NCBI GenBank assembly: GCA_021740645.1
Contig: JAIOZL010000005.1
Coordinates: forward strand, 62,001-126,000
Length of the DNA stretch: 64,000 nt
Reading direction: 5' to 3'
Source of the DNA: Bacteroidales bacterium
GTDB lineage: Bacteria > Bacteroidota > Bacteroidia > Bacteroidales > JAADJA01
Shown: positions 29,870 through 40,349 of the stretch, in pieces
Layout: the number at the start of each line of letters is the position of its first letter
Numbering within the stretch: the first letter of the stretch is position 1
Program-made: the position numbers and the translations under genes
Notes under the pieces: generated by a model
Databases searched by the model: none
Told to the model about the DNA's origin: nothing
What the model saw: only the letters and a program-made list of their open reading frames with translations

Positions 29870-30303
29870 CAGAAATTTAAATTTATTGTTTTCTTCAAAT
29901 CGGGGTGCAGACTAAGATAAACCGGGCAGGTATAGGCTGACCTTTCAATAATTTTCCTCTCTTTTTCCGAATAGTTATTTGGAGGGAAATAGAGTTCAAT
30001 TTTAATTTCCCCAACCCGCCTTGGGCTCGATTCCATGATCTTCCAAATCTTTGCAACTGTTCCATCCAAATTAAACCCATGCTCATTAGCTGCTATTCCC
30101 ATTATTGTAATCATGCAACTTCCGAGGGAGGTGGCTAACAGGTCGGTGGGTGAAAAAGCTTCCCCTTTGCCTTTATTGTCGGGTGGTGCATCTGTAATGA
30201 TTTTATTTCCTGATCTCTGATGAACAGCTTCTGTTCTTAATTCACCTAAATAAGTTGTAATGGTTGTTTCCTGCATTGTCGGCGTTTTTATTTTGTAGGA
30301 CAA
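29869..30303 (-). CDS. OsmC family protein
   Basis: GKGEAFSPTDLLATSLGSCMITIMGIAANEHG and CPVYLSLHPD. Confidence 0.92.
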   Translation of the reverse strand: MSYKIKTPTMQETTITTYLGELRTEAVHQRSGNKIITDAPPDNKGKGEAFSPTDLLATSLGSCMITIMGIAANEHGFNLDGTVAKIWKIMESSPRRVGEIKIELYFPPNNYSEKERKIIERSAYTCPVYLSLHPDLKKTINLNF

Positions 30304-30387
30304 ATTTAATGATAATTAAAATTACAAAACCTGACTCAACCCGATGTCAGGAATCCTTCAATTGAATCTTGAATTCAAAAATATAAA

Positions 30388-30428
30388 ATAAAAAAATCCC
30401 GATCCTTAAAGAATAAAAGACCGGGACC
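30388..30428 (-). terminator. Intrinsic terminator downstream of the small secreted protein gene
   Basis: On the - strand tcccggtc ... gatcggga (stem with one G-T pair) followed by a T-rich tract. Confidence 0.65.
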
Positions 30429-30448
30429 AAAAACAAGAGGTTATCAAT

Positions 30449-30745
30449 TTACTTTTTATCAGGACTTTCTTTTTTAGTAGTAGTAGTAGTAGTGGTAGTT
30501 TCACTTGTCGTTTTTGTTTCTTTAGTGTCTTTACATTCCTCTTTGCTTCCTAGGTCTGCTTTCTTTGAAGAGCAGCAACTTTTCTTTGAGCCGTACTCAG
30601 CACAGCTTTTCGAACTCTTTTTTGATGCCTTGGGAGGATCATCGTAAACAACTTTGTCTGTATCACCAGCTTTAACTGTATCAATTGTTACAATCCCTGC
30701 GAATAAGAACGCAAATAATCCCAATGCCAAAACGATTTTTTTCAT
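30449..30745 (-). CDS. Small secreted low-complexity Cys/Lys/Thr-rich protein
   Basis: Signal peptide MKKIVLALGLFAFLFAGIVTIDTVKAG; CAEYGSKKSCCSSKK...ECKD; Thr8 tract; followed by a terminator. Confidence 0.75.
   Translation of the reverse strand: MKKIVLALGLFAFLFAGIVTIDTVKAGDTDKVVYDDPPKASKKSSKSCAEYGSKKSCCSSKKADLGSKEECKDTKETKTTSETTTTTTTTKKESPDKK
30475..30492. repeat. Trinucleotide microsatellite (TAG)6
   Basis: tagtagtagtagtagtag on + strand, within the Thr-tract codons of the 30449-30745 ORF. Confidence 0.9.
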
Positions 30746-30893
30746 ACCTTTAATTTTAATATTATTTATTGAAGTTTAAATCTGATGCAAACATAATGAG
30801 TGATTCTTTGTTTTGCTGTTAACGACTTGTTAAATCCTGTTAAAAATTTGTTAAATTATTATCTGAAGAATTTATCACCGGTAATTTTGAGCT

Positions 30894-32174
30894 ATGAACC
30901 GTACTAAAGTTTTTCGCTGGATCATTTTACTCACCTCTGTTTCCCTTGTTGCTGCACTTATTACTCAGTTACTTTGGGTTAGGGATGCCTTAAAATTGAA
31001 AGAAGACCAGTTTAACAGTAAGGTTGAAATAGTGCTGCAAAGTGTGGTAAACCAATTAATGACAGGGGAAAATTTTCCTCCTGCCAATTTTGCTGATTTT
31101 GACTATAACTTTTATAAGGAACATGAACAAATACTTAATGTAGTTGACCCACATACACTCGATTCGTTAATTAAGCAGGAATTTTCGGGAATGCGGATTG
31201 ATAAAAAATATGCTTATGGTGTTTACCGGCAAAACGATAGTAAGTTTGTAATGGGCGATATTGGGGATTTTGAGTCAGAGTTAATCCAATCAGAACACTG
31301 GGTTTCCCTGACCTGTTTGTGTGATGATGAGAGTTATCTCCTGGCTGCTTATTTCCCTGATCAATCCTTCAAAATACTGAGTGATATGATCATTTTGCCC
31401 ATCATGTCAGGCCTGTTTTTAATGGTTTTGGTTTTTAGTTTCTTCTTCACCATTTATTTTCTTATTCAGCAAAAGAAACTTTCGGAAATGAAAACAGACT
31501 TTGTGAATAATATGACCCACGAATTTAAAACCCCTATTGCCACTATTTCAGTATCCAGTGAAATGCTTACAAAGGAGCAGGTGATTAACTCACCTGAAAA
31601 AATCAGAAAGTATGCAAAAGTAATCTTTGATGAAAATACCAGGCTCAAAAACCAGGTAGAACAAGTTTTACAGATAGCCATTTTAGATAAGGAGGACTAC
31701 AAGCTGAAGATGAGGGAGATGGATGCCAGGGAACTTTTAAACGAAAGTATTGATAATTTTAAAATGCAGATTGCAGAGCGCTCAGGTATTCTCAAAACAC
31801 AATTAAATGCAGATAATCATCAAATTATCGTGGATAAGTTTCATTTTCAAAATGTGATTAATAACCTGCTTGATAATGCAAATAAATATTCGATAAATGC
31901 CCCGGAAATCTTAATCATAAGTGAAATTTCAAATCATCATCTTTTAATCCATGTAGAGGACAAGGGAATGGGGATAAGCCGCGAAAACCAAGCCATAGTT
32001 TTTAAAAAGTTTCAAAGATTACAAACAGGAAATATTCATGATATTAAAGGTTTTGGACTGGGGTTGTTTTATGCAAAAACAATTATTGAAAAAATGGGTG
32101 GGAACATAAAAGTTCAGAGTGAACTAAATAAAGGGAGCAGGTTTACGATTTCTTTTCCGCTTGACAAAGATTAA
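30894..32174 (+). CDS. Sensor histidine kinase (HisKA/HATPase)
   Basis: Two TM segments; MKTDFVNNMTHEFKTPIATI; HVEDKGMGISRENQAIVFKKF; GFGLGLFYAKTIIEKMGG. Confidence 0.95.
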   Translation: MNRTKVFRWIILLTSVSLVAALITQLLWVRDALKLKEDQFNSKVEIVLQSVVNQLMTGENFPPANFADFDYNFYKEHEQILNVVDPHTLDSLIKQEFSGMRIDKKYAYGVYRQNDSKFVMGDIGDFESELIQSEHWVSLTCLCDDESYLLAAYFPDQSFKILSDMIILPIMSGLFLMVLVFSFFFTIYFLIQQKKLSEMKTDFVNNMTHEFKTPIATISVSSEMLTKEQVINSPEKIRKYAKVIFDENTRLKNQVEQVLQIAILDKEDYKLKMREMDARELLNESIDNFKMQIAERSGILKTQLNADNHQIIVDKFHFQNVINNLLDNANKYSINAPEILIISEISNHHLLIHVEDKGMGISRENQAIVFKKFQRLQTGNIHDIKGFGLGLFYAKTIIEKMGGNIKVQSELNKGSRFTISFPLDKD

Positions 32175-32208
32175 TAAACAAATAAATTTTGAATATAAGG
32201 AGGTACTA

Positions 32209-32925
32209 TTGAAAACTACTACACGACAAAATTCTATTCTACTCGTTGAAGATGATCCCAACCTGAGCATGGTTGTGCAGGATTATCTTGAAATGCTGGA
32301 ATACAAAACTACACTTTGCCGGGATGGTGAAGAGGGCTTTAATAAGTTCAGAAAGAATAAGTATGACCTTATCATCCTCGATGTAATGATGCCTAAAATG
32401 GATGGTTTTAGCCTCGCTGTTGAAATCCGGAAATATGATACCAAAACTCCCATAATATTCCTTACAGCCAAAACTCTTAAAGACGACAGAATCAAAGGTT
32501 TTATGGTAGGTTGTGACGACTATATTTCAAAACCATTCAGTACTGAAGAGCTTAGTATGCGGATTAAAGCCATATTAAAGCGATGCCAAAATAACAATGG
32601 GTTTCAGGAGCCTGAAGATACTGAATTTGAAATAGGAAGCTTTAAATTCGATCATATAAACATGCTCCTAAAACAGGGAGAAACGGTACATAATCTTACC
32701 CGTAAAGAAACTGCCTTATTGAAGCTCTTATGCATTTATCAGGATAAGCTTCTTTCCCGGGAAACTGCTTTGAAGTCTATTTGGGGTGACGATGACTATT
32801 TTATTGGCAGAAGCATGGATGTGTTTATTTCAAAATTGAGAAAATATCTCAGATCTGACCCTAAAATACATATTACAAATATCCATGGTACAGGTTTTAA
32901 ACTAGAGGTAATTGACGAAGAGTAA
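32209..32925 (+). CDS. OmpR/PhoB-family response regulator
   Basis: ILLVEDDPNLSMVVQDYL, DLIILDVMMPKMDGFSL, winged-helix C-terminus. Likely start is TTG at 32209, preceded by aaggagg; the supplied ORF starts at 32161. Confidence 0.93.
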   Translation: MKTTTRQNSILLVEDDPNLSMVVQDYLEMLEYKTTLCRDGEEGFNKFRKNKYDLIILDVMMPKMDGFSLAVEIRKYDTKTPIIFLTAKTLKDDRIKGFMVGCDDYISKPFSTEELSMRIKAILKRCQNNNGFQEPEDTEFEIGSFKFDHINMLLKQGETVHNLTRKETALLKLLCIYQDKLLSRETALKSIWGDDDYFIGRSMDVFISKLRKYLRSDPKIHITNIHGTGFKLEVIDEE

Positions 32926-32946
32926 TACCTGAATCAAACAGGAAAT

Positions 32947-35595
32947 CTATTTGATGGTATCATTTTCTTCTTCCCAGATAATGATAAAATCTTTTTTGTC
33001 TGACGTATCTTTTATAAAAGCTTTCCCCTTTATGCTGTCCTTTGTGGTTTGAATGGAATCATTCTCTTCCCACTCTATTAAAAAGTCCTTCCCGCTTTTT
33101 CCAATATATTGCATACTATCCTCCTCTTTTTTGTTTGATTTATCCCTGCCAAATTCCTTCGTCAGTACATTTTTTAAATTTTGTTTTTCCTTTTCAATGT
33201 CCTTAGCAATTTTATTCCGAACTTCACGGGTGTCGTAATTTATTTCAGGGTTTTCTGCATCGCCGGTCATCACTAAATACAATTTGGTTTTACCTACCTG
33301 TTCGTCCTTTTCAAAGTTATCACCAACATCCTGTTTGATTTTTTCTTTTTTGCTTATAAGGTCAGAAATCAATAATTGCAGATGATATTCAATTTGGTTT
33401 TGAAACGTGTGCTGGCCAAATAAACTGATATCAAGGCTACTGGATTCAATATCCATTTCAGGGAGGTGAATCACTTGATTTGAGATTTTTACTTTATTCT
33501 TCAGCTTCGAAAACTTAACATGTTTCAATTCATCTTCTTTGATATATCCCGATAGTTTTTGTAAAGGTTTGTAATTTATCAATTCGCCTTCAGAGATTTC
33601 AAGGTCCGCAAAACAAATTACAGATTCGGGCGGAACCAGTAATTCAGATGATAAGTCTGATACATATTCAACTTCTGCATTCACCCTTCCTGCAAGGTTC
33701 TCAAAGGTCAGGTTATGTTGGTTAAAATCACCAAATTCAAAAAACAACTCCCTGATATTTACATCTGAAAAAGTGGCACTAACCAGGGTTTTGTAATCCC
33801 CTGCCAACCTTGCATTGATTGAGCCTTTAAGATTTACATTTCCGTCCATTGCTTTAAAAGAAGCCCGTTTTACCGTAAATAGTCTGTTATTTAATTGGAC
33901 CTGGCCGGTAATATCGGAGGCTTTAAACTTTCTGAATGAAAAGGAATCAATGGCCATTTCCAGATTAAAATTAACAAGCTTTGAAAACGTCAAATGGAAT
34001 TCTTTATCGTTTGCCATTGTGTTTTGCTCAAATAAATTATTCAAATCAAGGGTTCTGGATTTAAATCTGGCTTGTATGTTCACTGCTTCATCAGGAAGAA
34101 AAAGATAGGCCAACAGGTTTTGAAAACTCCCCTCCATGTTAAAATCACTTTTTGAAACCGATCCTGTAAAATGCCGAACCACCAGGTCTTTATTGCTAAA
34201 TTCAAAACTCCCATTAAAATTTTTGTAACTATGCTTATTTCGCTTAAGTGAAAATTCTGCATTTATTACTTCCAGCGTGCCCGAAGTTTTGCTATTGACA
34301 AAGTCGCGGGTGGTAAATTTTCGGTAATCCAATAATTTCTTGTTAAACTCCATATCAACTATTAGCCTTCCTGCCACCTGATCTAACTGTTCAAAATTGA
34401 TTTCCCGGTTAAGTTTATCTATATCCAGATCAGCATGAAAACTTACCCTAAGTTCAGGCCGGTTGAAATCAGTGATGTGGATGTTGCCCGATATTTTCCC
34501 TGCGGGATGAGAAGCTACCACATCGTGTAGGTCCAGTTTATAACTTGATTCATTTTTTAATTTGCCATTGTCGAAACTCCCGCTAAAAGAAAGCCCATTC
34601 AGTTTAATATTATTCTTAGCTGATTGAAACTTTCCTTCATGAAGGTTGAAGCTTATTTGAATTGACGGTATCTCATTTTGAGTTAGTTTGCCTTTGATAA
34701 AAGCAATAAAATTGACATTACCCACTAAGGTGTATTCAGCATATGGTTTAATATATTCAGCCGGGATCAGATTTACAAATGAAGAGATAGGTGCTGACGA
34801 AGCCTTAACCTCCAGGTCAGTGACAAAAGCATTTGAATATTCAATTTTGCCTGAAATGTCAAATAATAAGTTTTGAGTGCTAATATGCCCCCGAATGCCT
34901 TCAATGGAATTTGCCGTTCCGGAAATACTGAAAGTTAGGTCAACATCCAGTTCCCTTTCTTTAATGTAGGTTTGTTTTCCAATTTTCAAATAGTTTGAAT
35001 AGATGTTCCCCTGCGCATCTACTATCTTAAAATCAGCTTTATCGGTTAGTTCTAGTGTAGCCTTATTTATCCTGAAAAAGTATTCGTTGTGAATGGTTTG
35101 GTCGAGGTAAAAGATGCTGATATTTTTGAAATCAATTTTTTGGATACTAATTATAACATCACTTTCTTCACCCTGTCCCGGATGTTTTATGATCTCAAAA
35201 TTCTTTGACCCATCAGCTCTTTTGATGAGATTTAAAAACCCACCCTCCAGCTTAATTCTTTTCAACGTATAATTTTGATGAAGGATATCATATATATTAA
35301 ATAAAAGAGAAATCCTTTCTGCTTTGATCAGGCTTTGGCCCGGCTTTTCGTTTTTTTCTTTTGAAACCACATCCAGGAAATTGATAGTGGCATTGGGGAA
35401 GCTTTTATACAGATTGATATTGATTGTGCCTACCGATATCTCCGCTTCAAGATTTTTATTGAGTTCGCCTACTACCCTGTCTTTAATATCATCTCCGTAG
35501 TAATAGGTTACCAATACCAGTCCTCCTGCTGTAAGAAAGAACAACACAAAAAGGCTTATTGCCAGCCGGAGAAGGAATTTTTTAATTTTTTTCAA
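32947..35595 (-). CDS. AsmA-like inner membrane/periplasmic protein
   Basis: N-terminal TM; GTININLYKSFPNATINFLDV, LEGGFLNLIKRADGSKNFEI; long beta-rich body. Confidence 0.85.
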   Translation of the reverse strand: MKKIKKFLLRLAISLFVLFFLTAGGLVLVTYYYGDDIKDRVVGELNKNLEAEISVGTININLYKSFPNATINFLDVVSKEKNEKPGQSLIKAERISLLFNIYDILHQNYTLKRIKLEGGFLNLIKRADGSKNFEIIKHPGQGEESDVIISIQKIDFKNISIFYLDQTIHNEYFFRINKATLELTDKADFKIVDAQGNIYSNYLKIGKQTYIKERELDVDLTFSISGTANSIEGIRGHISTQNLLFDISGKIEYSNAFVTDLEVKASSAPISSFVNLIPAEYIKPYAEYTLVGNVNFIAFIKGKLTQNEIPSIQISFNLHEGKFQSAKNNIKLNGLSFSGSFDNGKLKNESSYKLDLHDVVASHPAGKISGNIHITDFNRPELRVSFHADLDIDKLNREINFEQLDQVAGRLIVDMEFNKKLLDYRKFTTRDFVNSKTSGTLEVINAEFSLKRNKHSYKNFNGSFEFSNKDLVVRHFTGSVSKSDFNMEGSFQNLLAYLFLPDEAVNIQARFKSRTLDLNNLFEQNTMANDKEFHLTFSKLVNFNLEMAIDSFSFRKFKASDITGQVQLNNRLFTVKRASFKAMDGNVNLKGSINARLAGDYKTLVSATFSDVNIRELFFEFGDFNQHNLTFENLAGRVNAEVEYVSDLSSELLVPPESVICFADLEISEGELINYKPLQKLSGYIKEDELKHVKFSKLKNKVKISNQVIHLPEMDIESSSLDISLFGQHTFQNQIEYHLQLLISDLISKKEKIKQDVGDNFEKDEQVGKTKLYLVMTGDAENPEINYDTREVRNKIAKDIEKEKQNLKNVLTKEFGRDKSNKKEEDSMQYIGKSGKDFLIEWEENDSIQTTKDSIKGKAFIKDTSDKKDFIIIWEEENDTIK

Positions 35596-35888
35596 AAAAA
35601 TAATTTAAGACAAATAACGCTTACTTAACCGAAATATTGAAAAAGTACTTCTGCGAAAATTGCTAAAGAATTGCAAATTTACAATCATTAAGCTTTTAAA
35701 ACCAGTTAATTGATTAGGTAAATTAATTCTTAAATACTTTCCTGATTCAACTTAAATAACTTCAGAAATTCTTCGCATATATATTTTGGATTTACAGATA
35801 TAGATTTTAAGCTGTTATTTGGTATATACAGTTAATTTGATTATATTATCTTTGCAACCAAATAATCAAAAACTTTAAAACTTATCAC

Positions 35889-37799
35889 ATGAAAAACGTA
35901 TCCATGAAATTACTTGCCATGCTGATTGTTATATTAGCAATAAGTGCTTGTGATCAACCTGCTAAAATTATGAAAGCGAAAATTCTACCTTTGGAGGATT
36001 TCTTTAAAAATCCTGATAAATCCAGTTACCAGATATCGCCTAACGGCGAATATTATTCTTACCGGGCACCTTACGAAAACCGCATGAATATTTTTATTCA
36101 GAAAAGAGGCGAAGAGGAATCCATTAGGTTAACCAGTGAAACTGATCGCGATATCGCCGGGTATTTCTGGCCAAACAACGAACAGATTCTTTACGTGAAA
36201 GACGATGGAGGTGATGAAAATTATAAATTATATGGTGTAAATATCGATGGAAGTAACCTCGTTTGTTTTACTGATTTTGATGGCGTAAGGACGCAGATAA
36301 TTGATGATTTACAAGATATCCCCAATGAAGTGATCATTGGTTTAAATAAACGTAATCCCCAGGTTTTTGATCCATATCGATTGAATATTGAAACCGGCGA
36401 GATGGAAATGCTGGCAGAGAATCCAGGAAATATCCAGGGATGGATGTTCGACCATGCCGGCAAATTAAGGGTAGCTTTTGCCATTACCGATGGGATCAAT
36501 ACCACGCTTCTTTACCGTGAGACTGAACAAGACGAATGGACCGATGTATTAACAACGAATTTTAAAGAAAACGTATCACCGGCTTTCTTCACCTTTGATA
36601 ACAAAAATGTAATTGCATCATCCAATTTGGGTAGAGATAAAAGCGCAATTGTTGAATTTGATATAGCTAATGGCGAAGAGGTAAAAGTCCTCTACGAAAA
36701 TGATACATATGATGTTGAAGAGGTAAACTATTCCAGAAAAAGAAAGGTGATTACTTCAGCTTCTTATACTTCATGGAAAAGGGAACGTCATTTCTTTGAT
36801 GCAGAATCAGAAAAACTATTTAAAAGAATTGAACAGGATTTAGGCGAATATGAAATTGCAATTACCGGAACCAATAAAGAAGAAACTGTTTTTATCATTC
36901 GTACCTATAGCGACCGTTCTTTGGGCAGCTATTACATTTATGATATGAATACGGATAAATTGGACAAAATTGTTGAAGTAAGTCCATGGATCGACGAAAA
37001 TGAAATGGCAGCTGTTACGCCAATTACTTATACTTCACGTGATGGCCTTACCATTAATGGGTACCTCACCCTCCCTAAAGGGTATACCATGGAAACGGCA
37101 AAAAATCTACCAGTAGTGGTTAATCCTCATGGTGGCCCCTGGGCTCGTGATGGTTGGGGGTTCAACCCGGAAATCCAGTTTTTGGCAAACAGAGGTTATG
37201 CTGTGCTCCAGATGAACTTCAGAGGTTCAACAGGTTATGGTAAAGCATTCTGGGAAGCTTCATTTAAGAAGTGGGGCCTTGAAATGCAGGACGATATTAC
37301 AGATGGAACGAACTGGTTGATAGAACAAGGTATTGCTGATCCTGAAAGAATTGCCATTTATGGCGGAAGTTATGGTGGATATGCTACCTTGATGGGCCTG
37401 GTAAAAGAGCCTGATCTTTATGCTGCAGGTGTAGATTATGTAGGCGTATCCAATATGTTTACTTTTATGAAAACAATTCCTCCTTACTGGAAACCTATGC
37501 TTGATATGATGTATGAAATGGTTGGTAACCCTGAATCTGATAGTTTGTTGCTAAGTGAAGTATCACCCGTATTTCATGTTGACAAGATTAAATCACCACT
37601 GTTTATTGCACAAGGCGCCAACGACCCAAGGGTGAACATTGATGAATCAGATCAAATTGTAGAAGCAATGAAAGCAAGAGGAGTAGAGGTTGAATATCTT
37701 GTTAAAGATAATGAAGGCCATGGATTCCGTAACGAAGAAAACAGGTTTGATTTTTACCGTTCAATGGAGGCATTCCTTGCTGCCCATATGATGAAGTAA
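35889..37799 (+). CDS. S9 family prolyl oligopeptidase-type peptidase, lipoprotein signal
   Basis: Lipobox LAISACD; beta-propeller; catalytic GGSYGGYATLMG, and Asp/His region GANDPRVNIDES...DNEGHGFRNEEN. Confidence 0.95.
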   Translation: MKNVSMKLLAMLIVILAISACDQPAKIMKAKILPLEDFFKNPDKSSYQISPNGEYYSYRAPYENRMNIFIQKRGEEESIRLTSETDRDIAGYFWPNNEQILYVKDDGGDENYKLYGVNIDGSNLVCFTDFDGVRTQIIDDLQDIPNEVIIGLNKRNPQVFDPYRLNIETGEMEMLAENPGNIQGWMFDHAGKLRVAFAITDGINTTLLYRETEQDEWTDVLTTNFKENVSPAFFTFDNKNVIASSNLGRDKSAIVEFDIANGEEVKVLYENDTYDVEEVNYSRKRKVITSASYTSWKRERHFFDAESEKLFKRIEQDLGEYEIAITGTNKEETVFIIRTYSDRSLGSYYIYDMNTDKLDKIVEVSPWIDENEMAAVTPITYTSRDGLTINGYLTLPKGYTMETAKNLPVVVNPHGGPWARDGWGFNPEIQFLANRGYAVLQMNFRGSTGYGKAFWEASFKKWGLEMQDDITDGTNWLIEQGIADPERIAIYGGSYGGYATLMGLVKEPDLYAAGVDYVGVSNMFTFMKTIPPYWKPMLDMMYEMVGNPESDSLLLSEVSPVFHVDKIKSPLFIAQGANDPRVNIDESDQIVEAMKARGVEVEYLVKDNEGHGFRNEENRFDFYRSMEAFLAAHMMK

Positions 37800-37818
37800 A
37801 ACTGTAAATAACAAATTG

Positions 37819-37846
37819 AAAGAGCCGGCAAAGCCGGCTCTTTTTG
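37819..37846 (+). terminator. Intrinsic terminator
   Basis: Perfect 9-bp stem agagccggc-aaa-gccggctct followed by ttttg. Confidence 0.9.
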
Positions 37847-38219
37847 TTTCTGTAAATTTACTTTTTAACTTCTTAATTCACCATCCAAACCTCATCGAAC
37901 CCATTGGTATACAAACCAAATTCTGAATGCAGAAGGTATCTTCAAAAGGAATGATAATCTATCCACCAATTGAAGTATGGTTTTTAGTAAATATTTCTAA
38001 ATAAGGTATAAATATTCATCATTTAATTTTTTAAAATTAAAAATTCTTCCCTGCCCGTCATCGCACACTTTTATCAATATTTGAACACAACCCATACACG
38101 AACTTTTAACATTTAGCGTTATAAGCTGTTGAATATCAAAAATAAGGTTGTATTGGCATGATAATCGTTCCGGTACTAGCACCAGTTTAAATTGATCTGA
38201 CATAACTAACGAAAATTGA

Positions 38220-38933
38220 ATGATTTCACTAAAAGGAATAAATAAATCCTATGTAACAGGCACCAACACTCTGCACGTGCTGAAAGGTATTGACCTGGAG
38301 ATAGGAAAAGGTGAGTTGGTTTCCATCATGGGGTCTTCCGGTTCAGGAAAATCTACCCTTCTGAATATAATCGGTATTCTGGATAATTATGACGAAGGCG
38401 AATATTTGCTCAACGGCCAACTGATGAAGGACCTTAATGAAAAAAAAGCTGCATGGTACAGGAACCAGATGATCGGGTTCGTTTTCCAATCTTTTAACCT
38501 TATTGCCTTTAAAAATGCGATGGAAAACGTTGCTCTTCCCCTTTATTACCAAAAGGTGAGCCGTAAAAAGCGAAATGAAAAAGCAATGGAATACCTCGAT
38601 AGGATGGGATTAAAAGATTGGGCACATCATTTGCCTAGCGAACTTTCCGGTGGGCAGAAACAGCGCCTTGCAGTTGCCCGGGCTCTTATCTCGGAACCGA
38701 AGGTAATATTAGCGGATGAACCTACAGGTGCTCTCGATTCCCAAACTTCAATAGAGGTGATGGATTTGTTTAAAGAGATCAATGACATGGGTATCACCAT
38801 TTTGATTGTTACTCACGAACGTGATATTGCCGCAAAAACACAACGTATCATACGGCTTAAAGACGGATTGATTGATTCGATAGTCGCCAATGGCCAACGA
38901 AAAAAATGGCTCGAAGAACAAGTTATGGCCTAG
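38220..38933 (+). CDS. ABC transporter ATP-binding protein (MacB/LolD type)
   Basis: Walker A GSSGSGKSTLLN, LSGGQKQRLAVARAL, Walker B VILADEPTGALD. Confidence 0.96.
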   Translation: MISLKGINKSYVTGTNTLHVLKGIDLEIGKGELVSIMGSSGSGKSTLLNIIGILDNYDEGEYLLNGQLMKDLNEKKAAWYRNQMIGFVFQSFNLIAFKNAMENVALPLYYQKVSRKKRNEKAMEYLDRMGLKDWAHHLPSELSGGQKQRLAVARALISEPKVILADEPTGALDSQTSIEVMDLFKEINDMGITILIVTHERDIAAKTQRIIRLKDGLIDSIVANGQRKKWLEEQVMA

Positions 38934-39108
38934 TTTATTTTAAACTTTAGATATTAGACTTGAGATATTAGATTTCAATGGGGCCAGGGATAAATTAAAA
39001 GCAAGAACTAAAGTAAAAGTGATTAGATATTTAGCATAATGTAAGTTCAATTAATACTTTTCGGAAAAATAAATCGCAAATCATTATTCTTAAATCTTAA
39101 ATAAAAAA

Positions 39109-40341
39109 ATGTTCGATATAGATAAATGGCAGGAAATATACAGTACGATCAGCAAAAACAAGCTACGTACTTTTTTAACAGGCTTCAGTGTGGCCTGGGG
39201 TATTTTTATGCTAATTATTCTTTTGGGCTCGGGTTATGGACTTGAAAATGGAGTGAGAAAAGAATTTGAAGGGGATGCAGAAAATACACTATGGGTTAAC
39301 CAGGGAGTGACTAGTGTGGCTTATAAAGGCTATAAACCCGGCCGCTTTATATCATTCACAAATGATGATTTTGATGCGACTAAAACCATGAAAGATATTG
39401 AACATATTTCAGGGCGGTTTACCATATGGGAAAATAATACCTTAAGCTATAAAAATGAATATGGAAGTTTTGACATTTTCTGTTCCCATCCGGGTTATGG
39501 CAACGTTGAAAATATTACCCCTATAAAGGGCCGCTTCTTAAATGACAGGGACGTGGATGAGTTCAGGAAGATTACCTCCATAGGCAAACTGGTTGAAGAA
39601 GCCTTGTTTAAAGGAGAAGATCCCATTGGAAAATATATAAAAGTTGCCGGGATACCTTTTAAAGTTATCGGGGTGTTCGACGACCCGGGAGGTGACCGGG
39701 ATTTATCTCGTATTTATATTCCTATTTCGACTGCACAAATGGTATTTAACCGGGGTAATCGTTTGGGGACCATGACAATGACTATAGGGGATGCCTCAGT
39801 GGAAAGAAGCCAGGAGATGGTAGAGCAGATTAAAAACGACCTGGCCCAACGACATCATTTTGACCCCGCTGACCCCCGGGCGGTTTTTATCTGGAATAAC
39901 CTGGAAAACTATAAAAAGTTTATGACTCTATTTGCCAATATCAGGCTCTTTATATGGGTAATCGGGATAGGAACCATCATTGCAGGAATTGTGGGTGTGA
40001 GCAATATTATGATGATCGTTGTAAAAGAAAGAACAAAAGAAATAGGAATCAGAAAGTCTATGGGAGCTACCCCCGGTTCTATTATAAGCCTTATCCTTCA
40101 GGAATCTATTTTAATAACAGCTTTTGCAGGTTATATTGGATTAATAGCTGGAGTAGGTTTACTGGAACTGGTGGCTAAAAATTTGCCTCCTGATGCTGGA
40201 TATTTTGCAAATCCTGAAGTAAATATAAATGTTGCACTTGGAGCTACTGTAATCTTGATTCTTGCCGGTGCTATTGCAGGTTTTGTCCCTGCCCGAAAAG
40301 CTTCGTCAGTAAAACCTGTTGTAGCATTAAGAGACGAATAA
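39109..40341 (+). CDS. ABC transporter permease (MacB periplasmic core + FtsX)
   Basis: NKLRTFLTGFSVAWGIFMLIILLGSGYGLE, GVSNIMMIVVKERTKEIGIRKSMGATPGSI. Confidence 0.95.
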   Translation: MFDIDKWQEIYSTISKNKLRTFLTGFSVAWGIFMLIILLGSGYGLENGVRKEFEGDAENTLWVNQGVTSVAYKGYKPGRFISFTNDDFDATKTMKDIEHISGRFTIWENNTLSYKNEYGSFDIFCSHPGYGNVENITPIKGRFLNDRDVDEFRKITSIGKLVEEALFKGEDPIGKYIKVAGIPFKVIGVFDDPGGDRDLSRIYIPISTAQMVFNRGNRLGTMTMTIGDASVERSQEMVEQIKNDLAQRHHFDPADPRAVFIWNNLENYKKFMTLFANIRLFIWVIGIGTIIAGIVGVSNIMMIVVKERTKEIGIRKSMGATPGSIISLILQESILITAFAGYIGLIAGVGLLELVAKNLPPDAGYFANPEVNINVALGATVILILAGAIAGFVPARKASSVKPVVALRDE

Positions 40342-40349
40342 TTTAAACC

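Noticed and set aside
37997-38203. 68-aa minus-strand ORF upstream of the ABC ATPase gene
   Set aside because: Short, AT-rich, no recognisable domain or leader; more likely promoter region, though a small protein is not excluded.
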